DNA of 64,000 nucleotides from Idiomarina sp. A28L (GCF_000218785.1 NZ_AFPO01000020.1:166134-230133); one strand, 5' to 3'; shown: positions 17,080 through 27,559, counted from the first letter of the stretch. Numbers and translations: made by a program. The notes: a model not told the origin generated them from the letters alone.

Positions 17080-18666
17080 TTAGATATCCAGCAATAAACG
17101 CTGAGGATCTTCTAGCAGGTTCTTAACGGTAACTAGGAAGCCTACCGATTCTTTACCGTCAACGATTCTGTGATCATAAGACATCGCCAGATACATCATT
17201 GGCAGAATTTCAACTTTGCCATCAACCGCCATTGGCCGATCTTGGATTTTGTGCATACCCAAAATTGCGCTTTGTGGTGGGTTTAAGATAGGCGTTGAAA
17301 GCAATGAACCAAACACACCACCGTTAGTGATTGTAAAGTTACCGCCTTGCATTTCATCCATAGTTAGCTTGCCATCGCGGCCTTTAATCGCTAACTCTTT
17401 GATGCCTGCTTCAATTTCAGCCAAGCTCAACTTATCGCAATCGCGTAACACAGGTGTTACCAAACCACGAGGCGTTGAAACCGCAATGCTGACATCGAAG
17501 TAGTTGTGATAAACAATTTCATCACCATCGATCGATGCATTTACTTCAGGGAAGCGTTTTAATGCTTCAACAACTGCTTTCACGTAAAAAGACATGAAGC
17601 CTAGGCGAATGCCATGGCGCTCTTCAAATTCTTTTTGATACGTTTTGCGAAGGTCCATGATTGGTTTCATGTTCACTTCGTTGAACGTCGTTAACATTGC
17701 TGTTGAATTTTTCGCTTCAAGCAAACGCTTAGCAATGGTTTTGCGCAAACGGGTCATGGCTACACGTTTCTGTGTGCGATCACCGCTTACTGCAGCTGGC
17801 TTGCTTTCTGATTTAGCTTCAGATTTACTCTCAGATTTTTTATCACCGGCTGATTTCACGTGTTTTTCAACGTCTTCTTTAGTAATACGGCCATCTTTAC
17901 CAGTACCTTTAACATCGCTTGCGCTTAAATCTTTCTCAGCAAGCAAACGGCGCACTGAAGGGCTTACTGCATCGGAATCTTTATCTGAACCGCTATCGTT
18001 CGAGCTCTCTTTAGTGCTCGCAGATTTGCCTTCAGATTTAGCCTCGCCACCTTTGATGATTTTACCAATCACATCTTTGGCACCAACGTTAGCGCCTTCA
18101 TCGTGAATAATTTCACTAAGCACACCATCAGCTTCAGCTACAACTTCCAAAACAACTTTATCGGTTTCGATATCAACTAAGTTTTGATCACGGCTTACTT
18201 TATCACCGGCTTTTACATGCCAAGCTGCAATCGTTGCTTCTGATACTGATTCTGGCAACTCAGGAACTTTAACCTCAATTTCTTCGCCAGAAGCATCTTC
18301 ATCAGAGTTTTCTTCATCAGAGCTCTCTTCGTCTGAGCTTTTTTCTTCTGAAGAAGTATCTTCTTTATCAGCGGCTGCTTCTTTCTTTGATTCTTCTTTA
18401 TCATCAGAATCAGAGCTTTCGGAAGCATCACCTTCTTCAATACTGCCGATAACTTCTTTAGATTTCACCGTAGCACCCTCTTCTGCAGAAATCTTACCGA
18501 TCACGCCGTCGGCCTCTGCAACTACTTCGAGTACAACTTTATCGGTTTCGATATCTACCAGGTTTTGGTCACGGCTTACTTTATCGCCTTCCTTAACGTG
18601 CCAAGTTGCGATAGTGCCATCCGCTACGGATTCCGGTAATTCTGGTACTTTGATTTCAATCGCCAT
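17080..18666 (-). CDS. sucB: 2-oxoglutarate dehydrogenase E2 (dihydrolipoyl succinyltransferase) with two lipoyl domains
   Basis: A 528-residue E2 core of the 2-oxoglutarate dehydrogenase complex, compared with about 405 in E. coli. The extra length is a second lipoyl domain. Lipoyl domain 1 has its modified lysine at K43 and domain 2 at K170, both in the motif [11 protein letters not shown]. The two linkers are strongly acidic Ser/Glu/Asp or Ser/Lys stretches (about 80-128 and 205-232) instead of the usual Ala/Pro linkers. The E3-binding domain is at about 233-270 and the acyltransferase domain at about 300-528, with the catalytic pair H499 and D503 in SYDHRIVDG. It follows sucA by 16 bases. 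Confidence 0.96.
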   Translation of the reverse strand: MAIEIKVPELPESVADGTIATWHVKEGDKVSRDQNLVDIETDKVVLEVVAEADGVIGKISAEEGATVKSKEVIGSIEEGDASESSDSDDKEESKKEAAADKEDTSSEEKSSDEESSDEENSDEDASGEEIEVKVPELPESVSEATIAAWHVKAGDKVSRDQNLVDIETDKVVLEVVAEADGVLSEIIHDEGANVGAKDVIGKIIKGGEAKSEGKSASTKESSNDSGSDKDSDAVSPSVRRLLAEKDLSASDVKGTGKDGRITKEDVEKHVKSAGDKKSESKSEAKSESKPAAVSGDRTQKRVAMTRLRKTIAKRLLEAKNSTAMLTTFNEVNMKPIMDLRKTYQKEFEERHGIRLGFMSFYVKAVVEALKRFPEVNASIDGDEIVYHNYFDVSIAVSTPRGLVTPVLRDCDKLSLAEIEAGIKELAIKGRDGKLTMDEMQGGNFTITNGGVFGSLLSTPILNPPQSAILGMHKIQDRPMAVDGKVEILPMMYLAMSYDHRIVDGKESVGFLVTVKNLLEDPQRLLLDI

Positions 18667-18682
18667 GATTTCATCTCACCTG

Positions 18683-21487
18683 TTAAATACTTAACGCTTC
18701 GTTAACGAGTTTTTCTTGCTGTTCTTTATGCACCGATGCGTATCCTACCGCTGGTGAAGCAGAAGCAGCCCGTCCGGCATACTGTAACTTACCACCATCA
18801 GGAATCGCTTCCCGGAAATGATGCTGGCTACAATACCAGGCGCCTTGGTTCTGTGGTTCTTCCTGACACCAAACAAACTCTTTCACATGTTGGTAATCTT
18901 TCAAAACCTCTGCCATCTCTTCATGCGGGAACGGGTAAAGCTGTTCTACCCGAATAATAGCCACATCAGTTTGCTCATTCTCACGGCGAGCAGACAACAG
19001 ATCGTAGTAAACTTTACCACTACAGAACACGACGCGTTTTACTTTTTTCGAATCAAGGTCATCGATTTCACCGATAACATTTTGGTACTTACCAATTGCT
19101 AATTCATCCAAGCTCGATACTGCATCAGGATGGCGCAATAGCGATTTTGGTGTCATTACAATCAACGGGCGACGCACAGGGCGAAGCTGTTGACGGCGCA
19201 ACATATTAAATACCTGAGCTGGAGTTGTAGGTACACAAACCGACCAGTTGTGATCAGCTGACAGCTGCAAGAACCGCTCTAACCGCGCTGAACTATGTTC
19301 AGGGCCTTGGCCTTCATAACCGTGTGGTAGCAATAGTGTTAACCCACACAAGCGGCCCCACTTTTGCTCACCCGAGCTTAGAAACTGATCGATAACAACC
19401 TGCGCTCCATTGGCGAAATCACCAAACTGCGCTTCCCAAATAACCATTGTATTTGGTTCAGCGGTTGCATAGCCGTATTCAAACGCCATTACTGCTTCTT
19501 CCGAAAGCACCGAATCATAGATTTCGATCGGCGCTTGATCTTTATCGATCGCAGTTAGCGGTAAAAATGTGCCTGCATCTTTCTGGTTATGTAACACCGA
19601 GTGCCTATGGAAGAATGTACCTCGGCCACAATCTTGTCCGGTCATGCGAATACGATGCCCTTGCTTCACAAGTGAAGCATACGCCAACGTTTCTGCCATA
19701 CCCCAATCAAGCTTGCGCTCGCCTTTCGCCATTTTTGCGCGTTCTTCGTAAACCTTTCCAACGCGAGAGTTCAATTTAAACTCTTTCGGCACATGGCTTA
19801 CTTTTTCTCCAAGCGCATGCAGTTCGTCTTTGGAAATGCTGGAATCGTAATCAACATCCCATTCATTCCCTACGAAAGGAGTCCAATCAACTGAATGCGC
19901 TTTCATTGGCCGCCACTCATCTACTACGCAATCACCTTTATCAAGGGCATCACGGTAATCAGCAACCAACTTTTTAATATGATCTTCATCAACCACTTTT
20001 TCATCAAGTAAACGCTTCGCGTAAATTTCCCGCGGAACTGGATGCTTTTTAATTTTCTGATACATCAGCGGTTGCGTTGCATTGGGCTCATCAGCCTCGT
20101 TATGGCCATGGCGGCGATAACATACTAAATCAATCACCACATCACGTTTGAACGTGTTGCGATAATCGATAGCTAGCTGAGATACAAATAGAACCGCTTC
20201 TGGGTCATCCGCATTCACATGAAATATCGGAGCCTGAACCATTTTAGCGATATCAGTACAATATTGTGTAGAGCGAGCATCTTCGCGTTTCGAAGTAGTA
20301 AAGCCAACTTGGTTGTTCACTACGATGCGAATGCTACCACCTACTTGATAAGCACGCGTTTTCGAAAGGTTGAAGGTTTCTTGCACAACACCTTGGCCCG
20401 CAATAGCCGCATCGCCATGAATAGTAATTGGCAGCGCTTGGCTACCATCTTTACAGCCACGGCGATCCATACGAGCGCGAACTGAACCAATAACTACTGG
20501 GTTAACGATTTCTAAGTGCGAAGGGTTGAAAGCCAGTGCCAAGTGAACATTGCCACCTTCAGTTTCAAAATCAGAAGAAAAGCCCATGTGATATTTTACA
20601 TCACCGGCTTTATCTGTGGTGTTCTTACCGGCAAATTCATCAAACAACTCATTTGGGTGTTTGCCCATCACGTTGATCAATAAATTTAAACGGCCACGGT
20701 GCGCCATACCAATCACAACTTCTTTCGCGCCATTAGCACCCGCTCGGCGAATTAAAGATTTCATTAATGGAACAAGTGCATCACCACCTTCTAATGAAAA
20801 ACGCTTAGCGCCCGGAAACTTTGAACCCAAATATTTTTCGAGGCCATCAGCGGCTATCAAATCTTTTAGTGTCTTCTTGCGCTCTTCTTCGGAAAACTTT
20901 GGTTTGCCGAGTTGTGATTCCAAGCGCTGTTGAATCCAACGTTTTTCTCCTGTATCAACGATGTGCATATATTCAGCACCAATAGAACCACAATAAATGG
21001 CCTCTAAAGCTTGCTGAATATCTTTTAATTTGGCGGTATCTTTGCCGATCACTAAAGAGCCTACATTGAACTCGGTGTCCATGTCGTCTTTGGTGAGGCC
21101 ATGAAACTGGGCATCAAGATCTTGCACGGTTTCTTGCTTCCATAACCCGAGAGGATCGAGCTGGGCGTGTTGGTGGCCCCGAAAGCGATAAGCATTAATT
21201 AGCTGTAATACGCGAACCTGTTTTTCTGCGATATCCGAATTAAGCGAGCCTGACCCCGCCTGTTTCAACTTCTGTTTCGCAGCTTCACGGAATTGATCAC
21301 GTACTTCACTATGTTTAACGTCGATAGCTGAGCCATCGCTAGGTAGGCTATCAAATAGCTCTCGCCATTCCGAAGGTACTGCTTCGGCGTCGTCTAAATA
21401 CAGCTCAAATAGTTCTTCTATGTAAGCTGCGTTTCCTCCAGAAAACTGCGAGGACTCAATCCAGGCTTGCATTGCGCCTTCTTGCAT
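18683..21487 (-). CDS. sucA: 2-oxoglutarate dehydrogenase E1 component
   Basis: A 934-residue thiamine-diphosphate E1 subunit, essentially the E. coli length (933). The longest frame begins at a GTG at 21502. I chose the ATG at 21487 because AAAGGAAA sits 5-8 bases before it and the resulting N-terminus (MQEGAMQAWIESS) aligns with E. coli MQNSALKAWLDSS. Recognisable segments include GMAHRGRLN, the ThDP-binding GDAAIAGQGVVQET, RRHGHNEADEP, and the late EAQFGDFANGAQ. It decarboxylates 2-oxoglutarate and passes the succinyl group to SucB. A terminator upstream (21559-21590) separates it from sdhB. Confidence 0.97.
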   Translation of the reverse strand: MQEGAMQAWIESSQFSGGNAAYIEELFELYLDDAEAVPSEWRELFDSLPSDGSAIDVKHSEVRDQFREAAKQKLKQAGSGSLNSDIAEKQVRVLQLINAYRFRGHQHAQLDPLGLWKQETVQDLDAQFHGLTKDDMDTEFNVGSLVIGKDTAKLKDIQQALEAIYCGSIGAEYMHIVDTGEKRWIQQRLESQLGKPKFSEEERKKTLKDLIAADGLEKYLGSKFPGAKRFSLEGGDALVPLMKSLIRRAGANGAKEVVIGMAHRGRLNLLINVMGKHPNELFDEFAGKNTTDKAGDVKYHMGFSSDFETEGGNVHLALAFNPSHLEIVNPVVIGSVRARMDRRGCKDGSQALPITIHGDAAIAGQGVVQETFNLSKTRAYQVGGSIRIVVNNQVGFTTSKREDARSTQYCTDIAKMVQAPIFHVNADDPEAVLFVSQLAIDYRNTFKRDVVIDLVCYRRHGHNEADEPNATQPLMYQKIKKHPVPREIYAKRLLDEKVVDEDHIKKLVADYRDALDKGDCVVDEWRPMKAHSVDWTPFVGNEWDVDYDSSISKDELHALGEKVSHVPKEFKLNSRVGKVYEERAKMAKGERKLDWGMAETLAYASLVKQGHRIRMTGQDCGRGTFFHRHSVLHNQKDAGTFLPLTAIDKDQAPIEIYDSVLSEEAVMAFEYGYATAEPNTMVIWEAQFGDFANGAQVVIDQFLSSGEQKWGRLCGLTLLLPHGYEGQGPEHSSARLERFLQLSADHNWSVCVPTTPAQVFNMLRRQQLRPVRRPLIVMTPKSLLRHPDAVSSLDELAIGKYQNVIGEIDDLDSKKVKRVVFCSGKVYYDLLSARRENEQTDVAIIRVEQLYPFPHEEMAEVLKDYQHVKEFVWCQEEPQNQGAWYCSQHHFREAIPDGGKLQYAGRAASASPAVGYASVHKEQQEKLVNEALSI

Positions 21488-21558
21488 TGCTTTTCCTTTC
21501 ACTGGTTTGAACTGCGAAAAAACAGCAGATACGCGTTGATAAAAAAGGTTTCTTTTTT

Positions 21559-21590
21559 AAAAAAATAGCCATCCGTAGCGGGATGGCTAT
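21559..21590 (-). terminator. Rho-independent terminator after sdhB
   Basis: A perfect 10-bp stem (ATAGCCATCC/GGATGGCTAT at 21565-21574 and 21581-21590) with a 6-base loop is followed on the minus strand by seven T. It lies 44 bases beyond the sdhB stop codon and before sucA. sdhCDAB and sucAB are therefore at least partly separate transcripts. The remaining 72 bases up to sucA show no clear promoter, so read-through is possible. Confidence 0.85.
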
Positions 21591-21633
21591 CTTTACAACT
21601 CACCACTACTATATCAGAAAACCTGCGGTTTCG

Positions 21634-22350
21634 CTAAACCGCGCGGCTCAGTAGCATTGATTTGATGTGTCCAATAGCCTTGGTTGGGTTTAACCCCTTC
21701 GGACAAACATTTACGCAATTCATAATGCCATGGCATCGGAATACACTAAATGCATCGTCAAGGTCGTCTAAACGCTCTTCGGTTGCCGTATCACGGCTAT
21801 CCGCTAAGAATCGATAGGCATGCAGTAAGCCTGCTGGTCCTACGAACTTATCAGGATTCCACCAGAACGATGGGCATGAGGTTGAACAACATGCACAAAG
21901 AATACACTCGTACAGGCCATCTAACTTTTCACGCTCTTCAGGGCTCTGCAAGCGTTCGCGTGCAGGTGGCGTTTTATCATCATTGATCAGATAAGGCTTA
22001 ACTTTCTCATATTGCTTGTAGAACTGTGTCATATCCACAATCAAATCACGGATTACTGGTAACCCAGGTAACGGGCGAACCACAACCTTGTTTGATTTTA
22101 ACGACGATAAACTAGTAATACAGGCTAAGCCATTTCTACCATTAATATTGAAACCATCAGAACCGCAAACACCTTCACGGCATGAACGACGGAACGAAAG
22201 GCTTGGGTCGATTTCTTCCTTAATTTTAATGAGTGCTTCAAGCACCATCAAATCTTGGTCGTCCTTAAGCTCTAACGTGTAATCCTTCATGTGTGGCTTC
22301 TCATCCACTTCAGGGTTGTAACGATAGATCGAAAATGTAATTTTTTTCAT
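21634..22350 (-). CDS. sdhB: Succinate dehydrogenase iron-sulfur subunit
   Basis: A 238-residue electron-transfer subunit of complex II. The [2Fe-2S] ligands are in SCREGVCGSDG and the later GLAC. The [4Fe-4S] and [3Fe-4S] clusters are bound by CILCACCSTSCP and CHGIMNCVNVCPKGLNP. It is identical in size to the E. coli protein (238). It receives electrons from SdhA and delivers them to ubiquinone at the SdhCD interface. It is the last gene of the sdh operon, 12 bases after sdhA. Confidence 0.97.
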   Translation of the reverse strand: MKKITFSIYRYNPEVDEKPHMKDYTLELKDDQDLMVLEALIKIKEEIDPSLSFRRSCREGVCGSDGFNINGRNGLACITSLSSLKSNKVVVRPLPGLPVIRDLIVDMTQFYKQYEKVKPYLINDDKTPPARERLQSPEEREKLDGLYECILCACCSTSCPSFWWNPDKFVGPAGLLHAYRFLADSRDTATEERLDDLDDAFSVFRCHGIMNCVNVCPKGLNPTKAIGHIKSMLLSRAV

Positions 22351-22362
22351 CGTTTGAACCTT

Positions 22363-24123
22363 TTAGTAAGTGCGCGCTTTCGGCGGGAACGCCTCGCGCA
22401 GCTTAGGCGCCATATTCACATCACGATTTACCATAGTTTGTGATTCAGGACGATACACTGTGTGTACCAACCATTTCTCATCATCACGCTCTGGGAAATC
22501 GGCACGGCTGTGAGCTCCACGGCTCTCTTCACGATAACTTGCAGAAACAGCCGTTGAGTAAGCAGTTTCCATTAAGTTATCGAGTTCTAAACATTCAATA
22601 CGCGTGGTGTTGAAGTCCATACTGGTGTCGTCTAAACGAGCATGGTCTAAACGCTCACGAATTTCGCGAAGCTCTTGCAAGCCTTCTTTCATTGCATCGC
22701 CTTCACGGAATACCGAGAAGTTCATTTGCATACAATTCTGCAAATCTTTGCGAATTTTGAACGGGTCTTCGCCTTTCTGCGTATTGTTCCAGCGGTTTAC
22801 ACGGGCCATTGCAGCATCTACATCAGAGGCAGAAGCATCACGGGCTTCAGTGTTCGCAGCTAACGCATCAGCTAAATGTAAGCCTGTTGCACGGCCAAAC
22901 ACTACTAAATCAAGTAGTGAGTTACCACCTAAGCGGTTCGCGCCATGAACAGATACACAGGCAATCTCACCACAGGCAAACAAGCCCTGAATCGGTGAAG
23001 TATTCCCTTTTGCATCTACTTGCAAACATTGGCCGTTCACATCAGTAGGAATACCACCCATCATATAATGGCAGGTTGGAATTACTGGAATTGGTTCTTC
23101 AGCTGGATCTACGTGAGCAAAGGTTTTTGCCAAATCACACACACCTGGTAGGCGTGATTCTAGGGTTTCGCGCCCTAAGTGATCTAGTTTCAACTTAATG
23201 TGTGGACCCCAAGGGCCATCACAACCACGGCCTTCGCGAATTTCTGTCATCATTGCACGGGCTACAACATCGCGGCCGGCAAGATCTTTCGCGTTTGGCG
23301 CGTAGCGCTCCATGAAACGTTCACCATCTTTATTCAATAGGTAACCACCCTCGCCTCGGCAACCTTCTGTTACCAAAGAACCAGCACCTGCGATGCCAGT
23401 TGGGTGGAATTGCCACATTTCCATATCTTGCACTGGAACACCGGCACGAAGTGCCATACCAACACCATCACCGGTGTTAATGTGCGCATTAGTGGTTGAG
23501 GCGTAAATACGGCCAGCACCACCGGTAGCAAGAATTACAGCTTTGGCTTTAATATGAAAAACTTCGCCACTTTCGATATCAAGGGCAGTTACACCTGTAA
23601 CCGCGCCATCTTGGTTTTTTACCAAATCGAGAGCGTACCATTCAGAAAGAACAGTAGTTTTATTCTTTACGTTTTGCTGATACAACAAATGCAATAAAGC
23701 GTGGCCTGTGCGGTCAGCTGCAGCTGCGGTACGCGCCGCTTGCTCACCACCGAAGTTCTTAGATTGACCACCAAATGGACGCTGATAAACTCGGCCATCT
23801 TCAAAACGAGAAAAAGGTAAACCCATATTCTCAAGTTCTAAAATTGCTTCTGGGCCAGTTTTACACATGTATTCGATAGCGTCTTGGTCACCGATATAAT
23901 CAGAACCCTTAACAGTATCGAACATGTGCCATTGCCAATCATCTTCGTGCGCGTTACCTAGTGCAACGGTGATACCACCCTGCGCTGATACAGTGTGCGA
24001 ACGAGTTGGAAATACTTTCGACATCAGCGCACAGCTCATGCCGTTTTCTGAAATTTGCAATGCAGCACGCATACCCGCGCCGCCAGCGCCGATAACTACT
24101 GCATCAAATTGAAGTTCTTTCAT
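22363..24123 (-). CDS. sdhA: Succinate dehydrogenase flavoprotein subunit
   Basis: A 586-residue catalytic subunit with covalently bound FAD. The FAD-linking His is in [11 protein letters not shown] near residue 44. The dinucleotide motif [13 protein letters not shown] is at residues 9-21. The active-site and FAD-contact segment [18 protein letters not shown] is near residue 400. The longest frame starts at a GTG at 24132 (MSN-). The ATG at 24123 gives [12 protein letters not shown], which aligns with E. coli SdhA, and AAGTGAG lies just upstream, so I prefer it. It oxidises succinate to fumarate. Confidence 0.97.
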   Translation of the reverse strand: MKELQFDAVVIGAGGAGMRAALQISENGMSCALMSKVFPTRSHTVSAQGGITVALGNAHEDDWQWHMFDTVKGSDYIGDQDAIEYMCKTGPEAILELENMGLPFSRFEDGRVYQRPFGGQSKNFGGEQAARTAAAADRTGHALLHLLYQQNVKNKTTVLSEWYALDLVKNQDGAVTGVTALDIESGEVFHIKAKAVILATGGAGRIYASTTNAHINTGDGVGMALRAGVPVQDMEMWQFHPTGIAGAGSLVTEGCRGEGGYLLNKDGERFMERYAPNAKDLAGRDVVARAMMTEIREGRGCDGPWGPHIKLKLDHLGRETLESRLPGVCDLAKTFAHVDPAEEPIPVIPTCHYMMGGIPTDVNGQCLQVDAKGNTSPIQGLFACGEIACVSVHGANRLGGNSLLDLVVFGRATGLHLADALAANTEARDASASDVDAAMARVNRWNNTQKGEDPFKIRKDLQNCMQMNFSVFREGDAMKEGLQELREIRERLDHARLDDTSMDFNTTRIECLELDNLMETAYSTAVSASYREESRGAHSRADFPERDDEKWLVHTVYRPESQTMVNRDVNMAPKLREAFPPKARTY

Positions 24124-24132
24124 GTTGCTCAC

Positions 24133-24486
24133 TTAGACACCCCACAATACAAACAAACCGGTGAACCAGTACGCGAGCAGTGCAATCACAAAAATAAATT
24201 GAATAATGCCGCGTAGGAGAGAGTGCTTCACATAATCAGTGAGAACTTGCCAAATACCAATCCAGCCATGAATAAGCAAACCGGTAAGCGTAAGTAATGT
24301 GAAGATTTTCATGCCAAGGTGGCTGTATAACGTTACCCACTCGGAATAACCCACTGCAGGATTACATACGAGCCAAGCAACCAAAAAGATTGTGTAAGCC
24401 AGCATGATAACTGCAGATGCACGAACTAAAATGAAATCGTGCGTGCCGCTGCGGCCGAATGTAGATGCTATTTTTACCATAACCAA
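24133..24486 (-). CDS. sdhD: Succinate dehydrogenase membrane anchor SdhD
   Basis: A 117-residue, three-helix membrane anchor. The heme and quinone-site region HGWIGIWQVLTDYVKH matches E. coli SdhD, including the heme-ligand His and the quinone-site Tyr. The ending WGV is also the same. Its start overlaps the end of sdhC by 13 bases; a shorter start at the second Met (VKIAS...) is possible. Confidence 0.94.
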   Translation of the reverse strand: MVMVKIASTFGRSGTHDFILVRASAVIMLAYTIFLVAWLVCNPAVGYSEWVTLYSHLGMKIFTLLTLTGLLIHGWIGIWQVLTDYVKHSLLRGIIQFIFVIALLAYWFTGLFVLWGV

Positions 24487-24848
24487 ACTCCTGCCAGGAT
24501 AGCGAGTACAACCCCACCGGCAATTGCTAGCACTGCTGTAATTTTACCAGATTCTTTTTCTTCACCGAACCCAAGGTCCATGAAAATGTGGCGAATACCG
24601 GACAGCACATGATAGCCGAGAGCAGCTAGGAAGCCCCATACAAGGAAACGTACGAGCGGATGCGCAAAAATTGCCTGCGCTTCTGAGAATCCTTCAGGAG
24701 AGGTTAACGATTTTGCGAGTAGCCAAACCAAAAGGCCGACTAACACCAACATAATCACACCAGAAACCCGGTGTAAAATGGAGGATATCGCTGCGGGTGG
24801 GAAGCTGATTGTGGTCAGCTCCAGGTTAACAGGTCTTTGTTTTTTCAC
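24474..24848 (-). CDS. sdhC: Succinate dehydrogenase cytochrome b556 subunit SdhC
   Basis: A 124-residue, three-helix cytochrome b subunit. The N-terminus RPVNLELTTISFPPAAISSILHRVSG carries the quinone-site Ser and Arg of the SdhC family. The heme-ligand His lies in HVLSGIRHIFMD near residue 90. It is the first gene of sdhCDAB, divergent from gltA across a 309-base control region. Confidence 0.95.
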   Translation of the reverse strand: MKKQRPVNLELTTISFPPAAISSILHRVSGVIMLVLVGLLVWLLAKSLTSPEGFSEAQAIFAHPLVRFLVWGFLAALGYHVLSGIRHIFMDLGFGEEKESGKITAVLAIAGGVVLAILAGVWLW

Positions 24849-24893
24849 AACTGTTTGCCTTATCTGAAAACGCTGTTGAAATCAGTGTGCCCA

Positions 24894-24922
24894 AGTATAT
24901 CTACCACAGCACACAATTACAA
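24894..24922 (-). promoter_or_regulatory. Probable sigma-70 promoter of sdhCDAB
   Basis: On the minus strand, -35 TTGTAA (24922-24917) and -10 TATACT (24899-24894) are 17 bases apart, about 46 bases before the sdhC start. Together with the gltA promoter it occupies the 309-base gap between the divergent genes (24849-25157). The middle of that gap (24925-25065) is AT-rich with no other element I can name. Confidence 0.55.
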
Positions 24923-25067
24923 TTACTCACTGCGCTTAAATATGGTTCAACGAAAAAGTTAAAACCCTGTTAAAATATGGCCTACAATCATGCAATAAGT
25001 AATTCAACTAGACTAAAGTAGTAAGTTCGTAACATTACACATCCATTATTCTAATCCTTACGTAAAA

Positions 25068-25097
25068 TTGACAAACCACCCCTAAATCAAGTAAAAC
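25068..25097 (+). promoter_or_regulatory. Probable sigma-70 promoter of gltA
   Basis: A consensus -35 TTGACA (25068-25073) and a -10 TAAAAC (25092-25097), 18 bases apart. They lie 60 bases before the gltA start. A good ribosome binding site (AGGAG, 25147-25151) is 6 bases before the ATG. Confidence 0.6.
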
Positions 25098-25110
25098 TAG
25101 CGCTCTTTTC

Positions 25111-25135
25111 TAGACCACTCGTTTTAGACCACTCG
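25111..25135 (+). repeat. Direct repeat in the gltA leader
   Basis: The 11-base sequence TAGACCACTCG occurs at 25111-25121 and again at 25125-25135, just downstream of the predicted gltA transcription start. The 14-base spacing is more than one helical turn. It could be a regulator or RNA-binding site, or a simple duplication. Confidence 0.6.
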
Positions 25136-25157
25136 CACAGAATACAAGGAGATTTCC

Positions 25158-26438
25158 ATGGCTGAGCGTAAAGCCACTATTCAAATCGATGGCAAGAGTA
25201 TCGAGCTGCCGGTTCTATCAGGAACTGCTGGGCACGATGTAATTGATGTACGGACCTTAGGCAAGCACGGTTACTTCACTTTCGACCCTGGCTTTCTCGC
25301 TACTGGCTCTTGCGAATCGAAAATCACCTATATTGATGGCGAAAACGGCGTGTTATTGCACCGTGGCTATCCAATCGACCAATTAGCAACTGAAGCTGAT
25401 TACTTAGAAGTCTGCTATATGCTAATCCATGGTGAAGCACCTTCTACAGAACAGTACACTGAATTCAAAGAAACCATCACCAATCACACTATGGTGCATC
25501 AAGGTATTCATGAATTTTTCGGTGGCTTCCGCCGTGATGCTCACCCAATGGCTATGCTTTGTGCGGTAACTGGTGCTTTATCATCTTTTTACCATGATGA
25601 TTTGAACATCGCTGACCCCGAGCAACGTATTCGCAGTGCCTACCGCTTAATTGCTAAGATTCCAACGATTGCAGCAATGAGTTACAAGCACAATATTGGG
25701 CAACCATTCGTATATCCTAAAAACAGCCTGAGCTATTCTGAAAACTTCTTAAACATGATGTTCTCAGTACCGGCTGAAGATTACGAAATAAACCCTGTTG
25801 TTGCTAAAGCCATGGACCGCATTTTCACTTTACATGCGGACCATGAGCAAAATGCATCAACTTCAACGGTTCGCTTAGCAGGTTCTTCAGGCGCTAACCC
25901 ATACGCATGTATTGCCGCAGGTGTTGCATCATTATGGGGCCCTGCTCACGGCGGTGCTAACGAAGCGTGTTTGAAAATGCTCGCGCAAATCGGTTCTGTT
26001 GATCGCATTCCTGAGTTCATTGCGAAAGCAAAAGATAAAGATGATCCGTTCCGCTTAATGGGCTTTGGCCATCGCGTTTATAAAAACTTCGATCCCCGCG
26101 CTAAAGTAATGCGTGAAACATGCCACGAAGTATTAAGCGATTTAAACATTAAAGATCCATTACTCGATGTTGCTATGGAATTAGAGCGTATTGCGCTAGA
26201 AGACCCATATTTCGTTGAGAAGAAATTATACCCGAACGTAGATTTCTACTCAGGTATCATTTTGAAAGCTATCGGCATTCCTACCAACATGTTTACCGTG
26301 ATTTTCGCACTATCACGCACAGTTGGCTGGATTTCACATTGGCATGAAATGCTAAGTGAAAAAAGCCAAAAAATCGGTCGTCCTCGCCAGTTGTACACCG
26401 GTGAAGCTCAACGCGATTTTTCAGCCATAAAGAAATAA
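25158..26438 (+). CDS. gltA: Citrate synthase (type II)
   Basis: A 426-residue enzyme condensing oxaloacetate and acetyl-CoA, the length of the hexameric, NADH-inhibited type II enzymes (E. coli 427). Catalytic histidines are in [12 protein letters not shown] and [15 protein letters not shown]; the catalytic Asp lies in the later NVDFYSG segment. The N-terminal beta domain of type II enzymes is present (residues 1-60). It is divergent from sdhCDAB, the classic gammaproteobacterial arrangement, and ends at a strong terminator. Confidence 0.98.
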   Translation: MAERKATIQIDGKSIELPVLSGTAGHDVIDVRTLGKHGYFTFDPGFLATGSCESKITYIDGENGVLLHRGYPIDQLATEADYLEVCYMLIHGEAPSTEQYTEFKETITNHTMVHQGIHEFFGGFRRDAHPMAMLCAVTGALSSFYHDDLNIADPEQRIRSAYRLIAKIPTIAAMSYKHNIGQPFVYPKNSLSYSENFLNMMFSVPAEDYEINPVVAKAMDRIFTLHADHEQNASTSTVRLAGSSGANPYACIAAGVASLWGPAHGGANEACLKMLAQIGSVDRIPEFIAKAKDKDDPFRLMGFGHRVYKNFDPRAKVMRETCHEVLSDLNIKDPLLDVAMELERIALEDPYFVEKKLYPNVDFYSGIILKAIGIPTNMFTVIFALSRTVGWISHWHEMLSEKSQKIGRPRQLYTGEAQRDFSAIKK

Positions 26439-26456
26439 CCGCAAGGTTGTAGAGGA

Positions 26457-26491
26457 GCCGCTCAACGCAATCGTTGGGCGGCTTTTTTTTT
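26457..26491 (+). terminator. Rho-independent terminator of gltA
   Basis: An 11-base stem (GCCGCTCAACG/CGTTGGGCGGC, with one G-T pair) and a CAAT loop are followed by nine T. It begins 18 bases after the gltA stop codon. Confidence 0.95.
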
Positions 26492-26606
26492 ACAAATTCA
26501 TTCGTAAAAATGGCTGCAAAACACTACACTCTTGCCGATAATAATCACTAGTGTCATCATACAGTTACATTTATGATGAATAACGCATTTGGGAATATAC
26601 ACTAAT

Positions 26607-27470
26607 ATGCCAGTAATTCTGCATCGGCCACTGCCGGCAATTGAAGAGCTACAAGCTGAAGGGCTTGCGATTGCCTATACCCCAAATAAAAAAGGCAAGC
26701 ATTCGATTGGCATCCTCAACTTAATGCCGAATAATGCCGAAACAGAACGTCATTGGCTGCGTTTATTCGCGAATTTAAAAGAGAGCGTGGAAGTTCATTT
26801 TATTCGTTTATCAACTTGGCGCCCAAAAACAGCACAAGCAAAGCATATGGCCAAATTCTACGAGCCATTAACACTGGAAAGTGATTTCGATGGCTTATTG
26901 ATTACCGGAGCGCCCCTTGGCCATAAAGAATATGAGCAAGTGCCGTATTGGGATGAGCTAAAAGAAATATTTGATATGAGCTCTTACTACGCAACCAGTA
27001 CTCTCTACTCGTGCTGGGCTGCCAATGCCGCTCTGCATCACTACTACAATATTCCTCGGCGCTTGCGCGGCCGAAAAATTAGTGGCATCTATGAACATCG
27101 AATTGTAAGGCGCCATCCACTCGTTGAGCATATGGAACCTGGCGTTCAATTCCCGCATTCACGTTTCGCCGAAGCGAGGCAAACCCAACTATTCGCTCAC
27201 CCAGAAGTTCGGGTGATTATGCAAGCACCTAATGCCGGCGCTTTTTATGCAGTAGATGAGCCGCGCCGCAGAGCTTATATTTTTGGGCACCCAGAATACG
27301 AAGCCGATACGTTACAGAAAGAATTTAAACGGGAGTTCCAAAAGGGCTTAGAGCCACTGCCGCCTGAATACTATTTTGTTGATAGCGAAACGTTTGAGTT
27401 ACCGCTGCCACAATGGCAAGAAGAAGGTACCAAACTACTGCAAAACTGGATTAATTATTGGTTGAAATAG
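26607..27470 (+). CDS. metA: Homoserine O-succinyltransferase (MetA family)
   Basis: A 287-residue enzyme that activates homoserine for methionine synthesis. The longest frame starts at a TTG at 26589; the ATG at 26607 gives MPVILHRPLPA, matching the MetA N-terminus. The catalytic Cys is C136 (YSCWAANA, E. coli C142). The His/Glu pair is in FGHPEYEADT. The residue that decides the acyl donor in this family is a glycine (GAPLG, G105, equivalent to E. coli G111), which predicts succinyl-CoA rather than acetyl-CoA. It converges on metY with a shared hairpin between them. No MetJ box was seen upstream. Confidence 0.93.
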   Translation: MPVILHRPLPAIEELQAEGLAIAYTPNKKGKHSIGILNLMPNNAETERHWLRLFANLKESVEVHFIRLSTWRPKTAQAKHMAKFYEPLTLESDFDGLLITGAPLGHKEYEQVPYWDELKEIFDMSSYYATSTLYSCWAANAALHHYYNIPRRLRGRKISGIYEHRIVRRHPLVEHMEPGVQFPHSRFAEARQTQLFAHPEVRVIMQAPNAGAFYAVDEPRRRAYIFGHPEYEADTLQKEFKREFQKGLEPLPPEYYFVDSETFELPLPQWQEEGTKLLQNWINYWLK

Positions 27471-27519
27471 GCTAAGAAATCATCGATTTTCAGGCGAAAA
27501 ATTAAAGCTTTTTATTAAA

Positions 27520-27559
27520 AACGGCGATTTAGTAAAGTTTTCTTTACCAAACCGCCGTT
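27520..27559. terminator. Long hairpin between convergent metA and metY
   Basis: An inverted repeat of about 16 bases per arm has two mismatches (AACGGCG..GTAAAG / CTTTAC..CGCCGTT) and a TTTT-containing loop. It is centred in the 121-base gap between the two stop codons. The T run after it is modest on both sides. It probably acts as a shared terminator. Confidence 0.65.
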
